From an uncultured Ruminococcus sp. (GTDB lineage: Bacteria; Bacillota; Clostridia; Oscillospirales; Acutalibacteraceae), in NCBI GenBank assembly GCA_946414115.1, contig CAMKNF010000132.1, forward strand, positions 1 to 5,551: a DNA stretch of 5,551 nt, read 5' to 3'. The notes below the pieces were generated by a model that saw nothing but the letters and a program-made list of their open reading frames with translations, was not told the origin of the DNA and did not search any database. Position 1 is the first letter of the stretch, and the number at the start of each line of letters is the position of its first letter. Positions 1 to 5,551 of the stretch are shown in pieces. The position numbers and the translations under genes were made by a program.

Positions 1-44
1 CACCGAGATCTACACTCTTTCCCTACACGACGCTCTTCCGATCT
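1..44. other. Illumina TruSeq adapter contamination at the contig end
   Basis: These bases match the 3' portion of the Illumina universal/P5 adapter and read-1 primer site, recognisable from its core ACACTCTTTCCCTACACGAC and its end GCTCTTCCGATCT. The native sequence starts at base 45. This is not biological DNA. It alters the neighbouring gene: read on the minus strand it adds D-R-K-S-V-V and a TAG stop (complement of bases 23-25) to the truncated HtrA-like protein. It should be trimmed before annotation. Confidence 0.98.
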
Positions 45-940
45 CTTGTATTTCCGTCACGGAGTGTAACGGTTACGCTGTTTGCACCCTCAATTACGTG
101 GTGATTTGTGATAATATATCCGTCCTCGGAAATTATTACACCCGAGCCTGCGCCCTTAACAACGTATTGTTGTGCAAAGCTGCCCGTCTTGACACCCTCG
201 GTTGCAATTTCAACAACGCTGTCTGCCGTTTTCTTTACAATATCAGAAGTTGTGTTTACTGTTGATTTGCCTGAGCTTGAAGTATTGCTTGCTTCTACCT
301 TATTGATATTTATACTTCCTGAACTTGTTTTATTCATATTGTTGGCAAGGTAACCGCCGCCAAATCCGAGAGCTGCAGAACAGAGAATTGAAACTATAAG
401 CATTGCGGCTACAAAGCCTTTTGAAGCAGGCTTTTTAGGTTTTTTAACCTTTTGCTTTTTGACTTTTACCTTGTGTGTATTCTGCGGATGTCCGTAAGGA
501 GAAGCGTTCTGTCCTGCGGTATTTGAATAAGTTCCGTACGGACTTTGAGAATTATAGCCACCAGAAGTACTGTATGAAGTGTTTGAACCGTAGCCTGTTG
601 AATAACCGTTGTAACCGGTATGGGAATAAGAAGTATAGGCATTTTGCGAATTAGTATTATCAGATGTTGTATGAGTCGGATTAGTTGAATAAGCACTTTC
701 ATAATTATTAGGATTATGTGATGCATTTTCATTATTTCCGTTTACATAAGAGTAATGATATTCTCCGTTTGAGTTGCTTTGCGAGCTGTTTGAATTCCAC
801 TCATAGGAGCTTTCTGTTGCCTTTGCTTCGGAATCAGTGGTGTCGGAGCTGCTGAAAATATCATTGCTGTTTGTGTTCTGCTTTTCGGGCGGATTGTCGC
901 CGCCGTTAAAATTATTCATATTATTATAATAATCAGACAT
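45..940 (-). CDS. htrA: Membrane-anchored HtrA/DegP-like serine protease, 3' end missing at the contig edge
   Basis: This is the N-terminal 298 residues of a trypsin-like (S1C, HtrA family) protease; such enzymes degrade or refold damaged proteins outside the cytoplasmic membrane. Residues 1-155 are a low-complexity head rich in Asn, Ser, Tyr, Gly and Thr. A Lys-rich patch (157-174) precedes one hydrophobic segment (about 175-199, with GFGGG), implying head inside and protease outside. A Ser/Asn linker (203-232) leads to the protease domain: DIVKKTADSVVEI, then GAGSGVIISEDGYIITNHHV, in which H281 is the expected catalytic His. The catalytic Asp and Ser and any PDZ domain lie off the contig. 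The ATG at 940 has an AGGAGG eight bases upstream. Residues after T298 and the stop at 23-25 are adapter-encoded, apart from two bases of one codon, so the gene is truncated by assembly and not by mutation. The family call is firm; the symbol is the generic family name. Confidence 0.9.
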
Positions 941-948
941 TATATTTG

Positions 949-954
949 CCTCCT
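949..954 (-). promoter_or_regulatory. Shine-Dalgarno site of the HtrA-like gene
   Basis: The minus strand reads AGGAGG here, a full match to the anti-Shine-Dalgarno core, with eight bases between it and the ATG at 940. It fixes the start of the protease gene and confirms that the long Asn-rich head is translated. Confidence 0.9.
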
Positions 955-990
955 GTTAATCAGCATTCGCTGTTGTTTTTTTATGTTGTA

Positions 991-1019
991 ATTATAATAA
1001 TCGGGCAAAGTGAAAACTA
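991..1019 (-). promoter_or_regulatory. Candidate leftward promoter for the HtrA-like gene
   Basis: On the minus strand a perfect TATAAT lies at 996-991, which would start transcription near 984 and give a leader of about 44 bases. The region 16-17 bp upstream reads AGTTTT or TAGTTT, a poor -35 element. A good -10 with a weak -35 suggests dependence on an activator. Because the intergenic DNA is very AT-rich, a chance TATAAT cannot be excluded. Confidence 0.4.
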
Positions 1020-1034
1020 TATGAACTCACTTTG
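1006..1034. repeat. Operator-like inverted repeat in the divergent intergenic region
   Basis: CAAAGTGA at 1006-1013 and its exact complement TCACTTTG at 1027-1034 flank a 13-bp spacer. The arm centres are 21 bp apart, two turns of B-DNA, so both arms face the same side of the helix, as in many dimeric repressor or activator sites. The left arm overlaps the expected -35 region of the leftward promoter. It does not match CIRCE (HrcA) or the CtsR heptad repeat. No T-run follows, so a terminator is unlikely. The binding protein is unknown. Confidence 0.4.
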
Positions 1035-1051
1035 AAATAAATATGAAATAA
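1033..1051. repeat. Direct repeat TGAAATAA, 11-bp phasing
   Basis: TGAAATAA occurs at 1033-1040 and again at 1044-1051, exactly 11 bp from start to start. It lies roughly 50-68 bp upstream of the predicted HtrA-gene start site. OmpR-type response regulators typically bind direct repeats at this spacing, and Gram-positive htrA genes are known targets of such a regulator (CssR). The sequence is AT-rich and a similar TATGAAATAT recurs at 1137-1146, so chance is a real alternative. Confidence 0.25.
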
Positions 1052-1097
1052 TATATAGCATTTTGTGAAGAAAAATTAAAAAATATCATAGATTGCA

Positions 1098-1126
1098 TTG
1101 TAATTTACGGTAATATATGATATAAT
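1098..1126 (+). promoter_or_regulatory. Strong sigma-70/SigA-type promoter of the dockerin protease gene
   Basis: The -35 element TTGTAA (1098-1103) and a perfect -10 TATAAT (1121-1126) are separated by the optimal 17 bp. A TG at 1118-1119, one base before the -10, makes it an extended -10 promoter. Transcription should start near 1133, giving a leader of about 37 bases before the ATG at 1170. No riboswitch or attenuator would fit in that leader. Confidence 0.75.
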
Positions 1127-1156
1127 TATTAAAAAATATGAAATATTTTTGTTAAT

Positions 1157-1162
1157 GGAGGA
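1157..1162 (+). promoter_or_regulatory. Shine-Dalgarno site of the dockerin protease gene
   Basis: GGAGGA lies seven bases before the ATG at 1170. It decides the start: the in-frame TTG at 1149 and ATG at 1155 are upstream of or inside this site and lack a suitable site of their own. Starting at 1170 also gives a clean signal peptide beginning MKK. Confidence 0.88.
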
Positions 1163-1169
1163 TATATTT

Positions 1170-2993
1170 ATGAAAAAAAGTGTTTTTAAAGCAACGCTTT
1201 GTACGCTTTTAAGTACATTGATTGCACTGCCTGCTTCTGTTGTTTCTTTTTCAGCAGAATCAAGTAATCCCGAGATTCTTTTTAAGCTTAAAACAAACAA
1301 AAATGGTTTTCAGTATTTAGAGAAAAACGATAATGCAGAGGCTGATAAGATTAAAGCTGATAATAATTTACTTAAAGCTGTTTATCTTCCCTCAAAATAC
1401 AATCTTGCGGACAGCAATCTTGTTTCCGAAGTGAAAAATCAGAATCCGTACGGTACGTGCTGGGCGTTTTCTACTCTTGCTTCTCTTGAATCAACCTTGA
1501 TTAAATCAGGAAATGCGGACTCCTCTGTAGATTTATCTGAAAAACATTTAATCTGGTTTAACTATAACGGAGCTGACAGCAGCACGGATAAAAGCCTGTA
1601 TGCAGGCAACGACTCTTTCGTATCTGCAGGTTATTCTCCGTTCCTTCTCGGCGGTTCTATGTATATGGCTTCTTCTACGCTTATGAGAAGATACGGTGCG
1701 GCTGATGAAAGCAAAGCTCCTTACGAGTTTAAAACCGGTACAACGGTTGACAGTTCTCTCAAAAATGAAGCTGACATTTATCTTAAAAACGCTGCATTTC
1801 TGCCTGAAACTGTTGCTTTTACAACTGACGACTACGGCAGTGTTACAAACCAGGAGCTTTTTGACAGCAATACTGTTGCAGCAAGCATAAAGGAAATAAA
1901 AGAAAACATATATACAAAAGGCGCTGTTGCGGCTTCTTACTACTGTTCGGACGCAATGACCGGCAACACCTCAAACGACAAATACTGGAACAACACATAC
2001 AAAAGCTATTACTTTAACGCAAAGCTTTCGGGTGCAGATAATTTTAAAACTCCTAATCATGGAATTACTCTTGTCGGTTGGGACGACAGCTTTTCAAAAA
2101 ATAACTTTACAACTACTCCGCCGAATGACGGTGCATGGATTGTGAAGAACAGCTGGGGAAGTAATTGGGGCAACAACGGATATTTTTATCTTTCATATTA
2201 TGATTTAAGCTTTTGTGAGCCTGTTCTTTTTGAAGCAGAAAATGCAAAATATACATCGGACGGCACAACAAAACACGAATATGAAAACATTTATCAATAT
2301 GACGGATTAGGATTTGCAGACGCACAGATTTATTACAACGGAAAAAACAGCTGTAAATCAGCTAATTTCTTTACCGCAAGAGGTGATGAAGTCCTTGAAG
2401 CTGTTTCGATTTCATCATTCTATGGTAACTGCACCGTAAACTATGAAGTATATAAAAATCTCACTTCTAACGTTAATCCGACTCTCGGCACTCTTGTTGC
2501 CCAAGGCAGCAAATCTTTTTCTAACAAAGGATACTACACTATTCCGCTTGACAAAAAAGTTGAGCTTTCAAAAGGCGAAAAATACTCTGTTGTTGTAAAT
2601 ATTTACTTTACAAGCGGCAGTCAGGACTATTCAATCCTCGCTTGTGAAACACATTACGGAGGTTATACAAGCATAGAAGTCAATGACAACGAATCTTCAT
2701 ATTATACAAACGGAGCATGGGAAAAAGTCAGCTCATCAACATCAATTTCCGGATGTAAAATAGGCAACGCTACAATAAAGGTTTATACAAATGATATTAC
2801 ACAGCCGCTTTACGGCGATGTAAACGGCGACGGTGTTCTGACTGTTGCAGACGCAACGTTGATTCAGAAGTACTGCGCAGAATTTATAACCTTTACAGAC
2901 GAACAGCTTGCAATTGCTGATATAAACAGAAACGCAAAAATTGAAGTTGGAGACGCTACTGCTATTCAAAGAATCGTAGCCGGAATAAAATAA
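1170..2993 (+). CDS. Secreted papain-like (C1) cysteine protease with C-terminal type I dockerin
   Basis: The product (607 aa) cleaves peptide bonds outside the cell. Residues 1 to about 29 form a Sec signal peptide (MKKSVFK, then a hydrophobic core ending near SFSA). The papain domain spans about 72-345. It has Q91 of the oxyanion hole, nucleophile C97 in YGTCWAFS six residues later (as Q19/C25 in papain), LSEKHLIWF (122-130), catalytic H297 in NHGITLVGWDD and N327 in IVKNSWG, so all catalytic residues are present. Residues about 370-540 resemble the beta-rich, lectin-like domain that follows such bacterial C1 proteases; this part is assigned by position and pattern only. Residues 546-607 are a dockerin: calcium loops D550-N552-D554-D561 and D584-N586-N588-D595, each followed by a helix. 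The dockerin implies docking to a cohesin scaffold; substrate and partner are unknown. The gene is monocistronic, with its own promoter and the terminator at 3010-3049. Confidence 0.93.
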   Translation: MKKSVFKATLCTLLSTLIALPASVVSFSAESSNPEILFKLKTNKNGFQYLEKNDNAEADKIKADNNLLKAVYLPSKYNLADSNLVSEVKNQNPYGTCWAFSTLASLESTLIKSGNADSSVDLSEKHLIWFNYNGADSSTDKSLYAGNDSFVSAGYSPFLLGGSMYMASSTLMRRYGAADESKAPYEFKTGTTVDSSLKNEADIYLKNAAFLPETVAFTTDDYGSVTNQELFDSNTVAASIKEIKENIYTKGAVAASYYCSDAMTGNTSNDKYWNNTYKSYYFNAKLSGADNFKTPNHGITLVGWDDSFSKNNFTTTPPNDGAWIVKNSWGSNWGNNGYFYLSYYDLSFCEPVLFEAENAKYTSDGTTKHEYENIYQYDGLGFADAQIYYNGKNSCKSANFFTARGDEVLEAVSISSFYGNCTVNYEVYKNLTSNVNPTLGTLVAQGSKSFSNKGYYTIPLDKKVELSKGEKYSVVVNIYFTSGSQDYSILACETHYGGYTSIEVNDNESSYYTNGAWEKVSSSTSISGCKIGNATIKVYTNDITQPLYGDVNGDGVLTVADATLIQKYCAEFITFTDEQLAIADINRNAKIEVGDATAIQRIVAGIK

Positions 2994-3009
2994 CAAATAA
3001 ATTTCAAGC

Positions 3010-3049
3010 AAAAAGCTCCTGCAACAGTGATATGTTGCAGGAGCTTTTT
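3010..3049. terminator. Bidirectional intrinsic terminator between convergent genes
   Basis: A perfect 17-bp inverted repeat (3010-3026 and 3033-3049) surrounds a six-base loop, GTGATA. The stem core AGCTCCTGCAACA is GC-bearing and the ends are A5/T5, so each strand yields a stable hairpin ending in a run of U. It should end the protease transcript from the left (stop codon at 2991-2993) and the typA-exonuclease transcript from the right. The right arm reaches into the TAA stop of the exonuclease gene (3048-3050). Confidence 0.92.
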
Positions 3050-3935
3050 ATACGCTTTCAGCGACAATTTCGTCGTCGTTTTCTTTTTGCTTCTCACGTT
3101 TTTCAACTATTCTCTTTTTTACAATAACTTCGTCAAACTTCTTTTTGAATGATATTCTGCCAATAAATCTGCGGTTACAGCGTTTGCAGAAAAATTCGGC
3201 AGAAAAGCTCTTGTTGTGGCTTTTCCACTTTGTCATTCGTCTTGCCTGTTTTCCGCAGCAGTCGCATTTGAACTTCATCTGACTTCTGTCAATTTCATCA
3301 CTCTTTAAATCAGTTATGAAACGTGTTTTGAAAGTCATCTTTTCGTAAAAATTATTATCATCGGCATTTAAAATAAAACCCTTCATCGGCTTTTTATCAG
3401 AAAGCAGTTTCAGACATTTAAGGCTTAATTCTGCATCAAAAAATGCACGGTGCTGTTCCTCCTGCGAAAACTCAATGCCGAGCAACTCGGCACAGCTTGA
3501 AAGTCCGAGCTGACTTGCAGAATTATGCAAATCAAGACAGCCCTCGCAGTACGCCTGTAAATTGCAGTAGCTTTTCAGAAAAGGCAAATGAACATCGCCC
3601 GTAAAATAGCTGTAATTTTCAATCAGAGCGTGAATATCCGACGTTCCCCACGTCATTAAAACGCTGTCAGCCGAAAACTCGGTAAAGCGATTTACTGCGT
3701 CAAGAAACGGAATGCCGTTTTCCTTTAGCTCCTCGTTCGTAATCTTCGTCAGCTCTTTTACCTTACTGCAAAGCTTTTTGCCGATTTGCGGCTTTATGAG
3801 TACGGAAAAAGTATCTGTAATATTAAACTCATCGTCAACCTTTACTGCGCCGAATTCAATAATTTCATTTACGAATCGGTGCAAAACGGTGCTGTATGAG
3901 CCGTTCCATTCCAAATCAAGTATTACAAAACTCAT
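3048..3935 (-). CDS. DEDDh-family 3'-5' exonuclease with C-terminal zinc-ribbon-like segment
   Basis: This 295-residue protein belongs to the DnaQ-like RNase H-fold exonucleases, which remove 3'-terminal nucleotides using two metal ions. The acidic residues are visible: D7 and E9 in VILDLEW (Exo I), D100 in TWGTSDIHAL (Exo II), and H162 with D167 in HRAFFDAELS (Exo III, the His variant). The overall look, DLEW start and WG before the Exo II Asp, is closer to the ERI-1/KapD-like subgroup than to the polymerase III epsilon proofreader. Beyond about residue 185 the protein continues with C224-x2-C227 and C250-x2-C253, a probable zinc site (C226 is an extra Cys), and a highly charged Lys/Glu tail (263-292). 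Whether the substrate is RNA or DNA cannot be told. Its ATG shares one base with the typA stop (TAATG), and no good Shine-Dalgarno precedes it, so translation is probably coupled to typA. Confidence 0.88.
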   Translation of the reverse strand: MSFVILDLEWNGSYSTVLHRFVNEIIEFGAVKVDDEFNITDTFSVLIKPQIGKKLCSKVKELTKITNEELKENGIPFLDAVNRFTEFSADSVLMTWGTSDIHALIENYSYFTGDVHLPFLKSYCNLQAYCEGCLDLHNSASQLGLSSCAELLGIEFSQEEQHRAFFDAELSLKCLKLLSDKKPMKGFILNADDNNFYEKMTFKTRFITDLKSDEIDRSQMKFKCDCCGKQARRMTKWKSHNKSFSAEFFCKRCNRRFIGRISFKKKFDEVIVKKRIVEKREKQKENDDEIVAESV

Positions 3936-5551
3936 TATTTCTTACGGAAAGCCTGCTTCATACGCTGTTCTTTTGAAAGAATGCGCTTACGCATACGGAT
4001 GTTTTCGGGGGTAACCTCAACAAGCTCATCGTCTGCGATAAATTCAAGGCATTGTTCAAGCGACATCTGTGTGGGCGGAGTGAGCTTTAATGCGTCGTCC
4101 GAACCCGATGCACGAGTGTTTGTAATGTGTTTTTTCTTGCATACGTTTACGGTAATATCCTCTGCCTTGGGGCTTGCACCTACAATCATTCCCTCATATA
4201 CGGGAACGCCTGCGCCGATAAAGAGCCTGCCTCTTTCCTGTGCGGCATACAGACCGTAGGTTACTGTTTCGCCTGTTTCAAACGCAATAAGAGAACCCTG
4301 ATGACGTGTAATGATTTCGCCTTTGAACGGCTCATAGCCGTCAAAAACGTGGTTCATAATTCCGTTGCCGTTTGTATCTGTAAGAAATTCAGGACGATAA
4401 CCCATAAGTCCTCTTGCAGGAATTCTGAACTCAATGTGAGTTACGCCGCCGTCACGTGTACCCATATTTACAAGCTCTGCTTTTCTTGAACCGAGCTTTT
4501 CCATTACAGCGCCAACATATGAATCAGGCACTTCGATAATAAGGAACTCAATCGGCTCGTAGAGCTTGCCGTCAATTGTCTTTGTAATAACCTCGGGACG
4601 TGACACCTGAAATTCGTAATTCTGGCGGCGCATTGTTTCAATAAGAATTGAGAGATGAAGCTCTCCTCTGCCCGAAACCTTGAATGTATCTGCGCTGTCT
4701 GTTTCTTCAACACGCAGAGCTACGTTTGTTTCAATCTCCTTGAAAAGTCTGTCACGCAGGTTACGGGAGGTAACGTACTTACCCTCTTTGCCTGCAAAGG
4801 GAGAATTGTTTACAATAAAGTTCATTGAAACGGTAGGCTCGTCAATCTTAATAAACGGCAAAGGCTCTATGCAGTCGGGAGAACAGATTGTTTCACCGAT
4901 GTTAATGTCCTGAATACCGCTGATGCAAACGAGGTCGCCGAGCTTTGCTTCCTCGCACTCAACTCTCTTAAGTCCCTCAAACTGGTAAAGCTTTGCAATT
5001 CTTACATTCTGCGTTGTGCCGTCAGCGTGACAGAGAACTGCCGACTGTCCGTTTTTGGCAACGCCTCTTTCAATTCTGCCTACGCCGATTCTGCCGACAA
5101 ATTTATCGGAGTCAATGTTGGACACAAGAATCTGAAGTCCTCCGTTTAAGTCGCCCTTCGGAGCAGGAATTTCATTGATGATAGCGTCAAAGAGAGGTTT
5201 CATATCCTCTGCAAGCTCGTGGTAGTCGGTTCCTGCATAGCCGTCACGTGCGGAAGCGTAAATTACAGGAAATTCAAGCTGGTCTTCGTCTGCGCCAAGC
5301 TCAATAAAGAGGTCGAGCACCTCGTCAACAACCTCCTCGGGACGTGCACCCGGACGGTCAATCTTATTAAGCACCACAAGCGGCTTCTTGCCGAGTCCGA
5401 GTGCCTTTTTGAGAACGAATCTCGTCTGCGGCATACAGCCCTCAAATGCGTCAACAAGCAATACAACGCCGTCAACCATCTGCAAAATACGCTCAACCTC
5501 GCCGCCGAAGTCTGCGTGTCCGGGGGTATCTACTATATTAATCTTTATTCC
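3935..5551 (-). CDS. typA: Translational GTPase TypA/BipA, 5' end outside the window
   Basis: TypA/BipA is an EF-G-like GTPase that binds the 70S ribosome and supports ribosome assembly and stress or cold adaptation. The window holds 538 residues in one open frame to its right edge. Compared from memory with E. coli BipA, about 66 N-terminal residues are missing, including the P-loop and switch I, which would give a full length near 605, normal for the family. Numbering the visible part from base 5551: G3 DTPGHADFGGEVER (8-21), G4 NKIDRPGARP (62-71), G5 ASAR (99-102), beta-barrel domain II (about 137-227), EF-G domain III with DEPTVSM and SGRGELHLS (about 237-315), domain V-like (about 330-412), and the BipA-specific C-terminal domain with RASGSDDALKL and DDELVEVTPENIRMRKR. 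A TTG at 5485 lies inside the G domain and is not the start. The gene heads an operon with the exonuclease gene, overlapping it by one base. Confidence 0.97.
   Translation of the reverse strand, partial: GIKINIVDTPGHADFGGEVERILQMVDGVVLLVDAFEGCMPQTRFVLKKALGLGKKPLVVLNKIDRPGARPEEVVDEVLDLFIELGADEDQLEFPVIYASARDGYAGTDYHELAEDMKPLFDAIINEIPAPKGDLNGGLQILVSNIDSDKFVGRIGVGRIERGVAKNGQSAVLCHADGTTQNVRIAKLYQFEGLKRVECEEAKLGDLVCISGIQDINIGETICSPDCIEPLPFIKIDEPTVSMNFIVNNSPFAGKEGKYVTSRNLRDRLFKEIETNVALRVEETDSADTFKVSGRGELHLSILIETMRRQNYEFQVSRPEVITKTIDGKLYEPIEFLIIEVPDSYVGAVMEKLGSRKAELVNMGTRDGGVTHIEFRIPARGLMGYRPEFLTDTNGNGIMNHVFDGYEPFKGEIITRHQGSLIAFETGETVTYGLYAAQERGRLFIGAGVPVYEGMIVGASPKAEDITVNVCKKKHITNTRASGSDDALKLTPPTQMSLEQCLEFIADDELVEVTPENIRMRKRILSKEQRMKQAFRKK

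Noticed and set aside
23..44. A genuine natural truncation of the HtrA protein after its catalytic His
   Set aside because: The terminal residues and stop are encoded by Illumina adapter sequence, so truncation is technical.
466..732. Overlapping 88-residue minus-strand frame rich in Ile/Leu/His
   Set aside because: It is an alternate frame of the AT-rich, low-complexity HtrA head; it has no ribosome site and its composition is that of a frame shadow.
1006..1034. CIRCE or CtsR heat-shock operator in front of the HtrA gene
   Set aside because: The arm CAAAGTGA does not match the CIRCE arm TTAGCACTC, and the GGTCAAA heptads of CtsR are absent.
1149..1169. Upstream in-frame TTG (1149) and ATG (1155) starts for the dockerin protease
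   Set aside because: They lie upstream of or within the Shine-Dalgarno site itself and would put acidic residues before the signal peptide; ATG 1170 has ideal spacing.
1594..1608. Small GCCTG/CAGGC hairpin inside the protease coding region
   Set aside because: It is short, lies in continuous coding sequence and has no following T-run; most likely chance.
3712..4489. Plus-strand open frames opposite typA and the exonuclease gene
   Set aside because: They are antisense shadows of well-supported conserved genes, with no ribosome binding sites and no recognisable domains.
5483..5485. TTG start making typA appear complete in this window
   Set aside because: The open frame continues to 5551 and encodes the conserved G3 region DTPGHADFGGEVER upstream of this codon, so the gene simply runs out of the window.
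1..5551. CRISPR array, insertion sequence, tRNA or rRNA, or defence system
   Set aside because: No spaced repeats, transposase motifs, terminal repeats or RNA gene signatures are visible; all sizeable frames are accounted for by the four genes.

Overview
The window is a piece of a low-to-medium GC Firmicutes chromosome, most likely a gut Clostridia of the Ruminococcus / Oscillospiraceae type. The reasons are strong AGGAGG-type ribosome binding sites, AT-rich intergenic DNA, a secreted papain-like protease ending in a type I dockerin whose helices (DATLIQKY) look ruminococcal, and a membrane-anchored HtrA protease with an Asn/Ser/Tyr/Gly-rich head. The genus is inferred from protein style, not from a marker gene. 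The left edge is not biological: bases 1-44 are an Illumina TruSeq adapter left on the contig end, so this is probably a draft or metagenome contig.

Layout, left to right. (1) Bases 1-44: adapter. (2) Bases 45-940, minus strand: 5' part of an HtrA-like serine protease gene, cut by the contig end. Its apparent stop codon and last residues (DRKSVV) are encoded by adapter. (3) Bases 941-1169: divergent intergenic region. It holds a strong rightward promoter (TTGTAA-17-TGATATAAT), a weaker leftward promoter, an 8-bp inverted repeat with 21-bp centre spacing, and an 11-bp-phased direct repeat. (4) Bases 1170-2993, plus strand: secreted C1-family cysteine protease with a probable lectin-like module and a C-terminal dockerin. 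(5) Bases 3010-3049: a perfect 17-bp terminator hairpin serving both convergent transcripts. (6) Bases 3048-3935, minus strand: DEDDh 3'-5' exonuclease with a C-terminal Cys4 zinc-ribbon-like segment. (7) Bases 3935-5551, minus strand: typA/bipA, a ribosome-associated translational GTPase, with its 5' end beyond the window. typA and the exonuclease gene overlap by one base (TAATG) and look translationally coupled.

How the genes relate. The protease genes are divergent and both products act outside the membrane: the HtrA protease in envelope quality control, the dockerin protease presumably docked on a cohesin scaffold at or beyond the cell surface. The typA-exonuclease pair is a separate, housekeeping-like operon of translation and nucleic-acid processing. 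There are no RNA genes, mobile elements or CRISPR arrays. I see no clearly new biological system. The points most worth following up are the adapter-made false C-terminus, the dockerin-bearing protease, the zinc-ribbon exonuclease coupled to typA, and the operator-like repeats in front of the HtrA gene.
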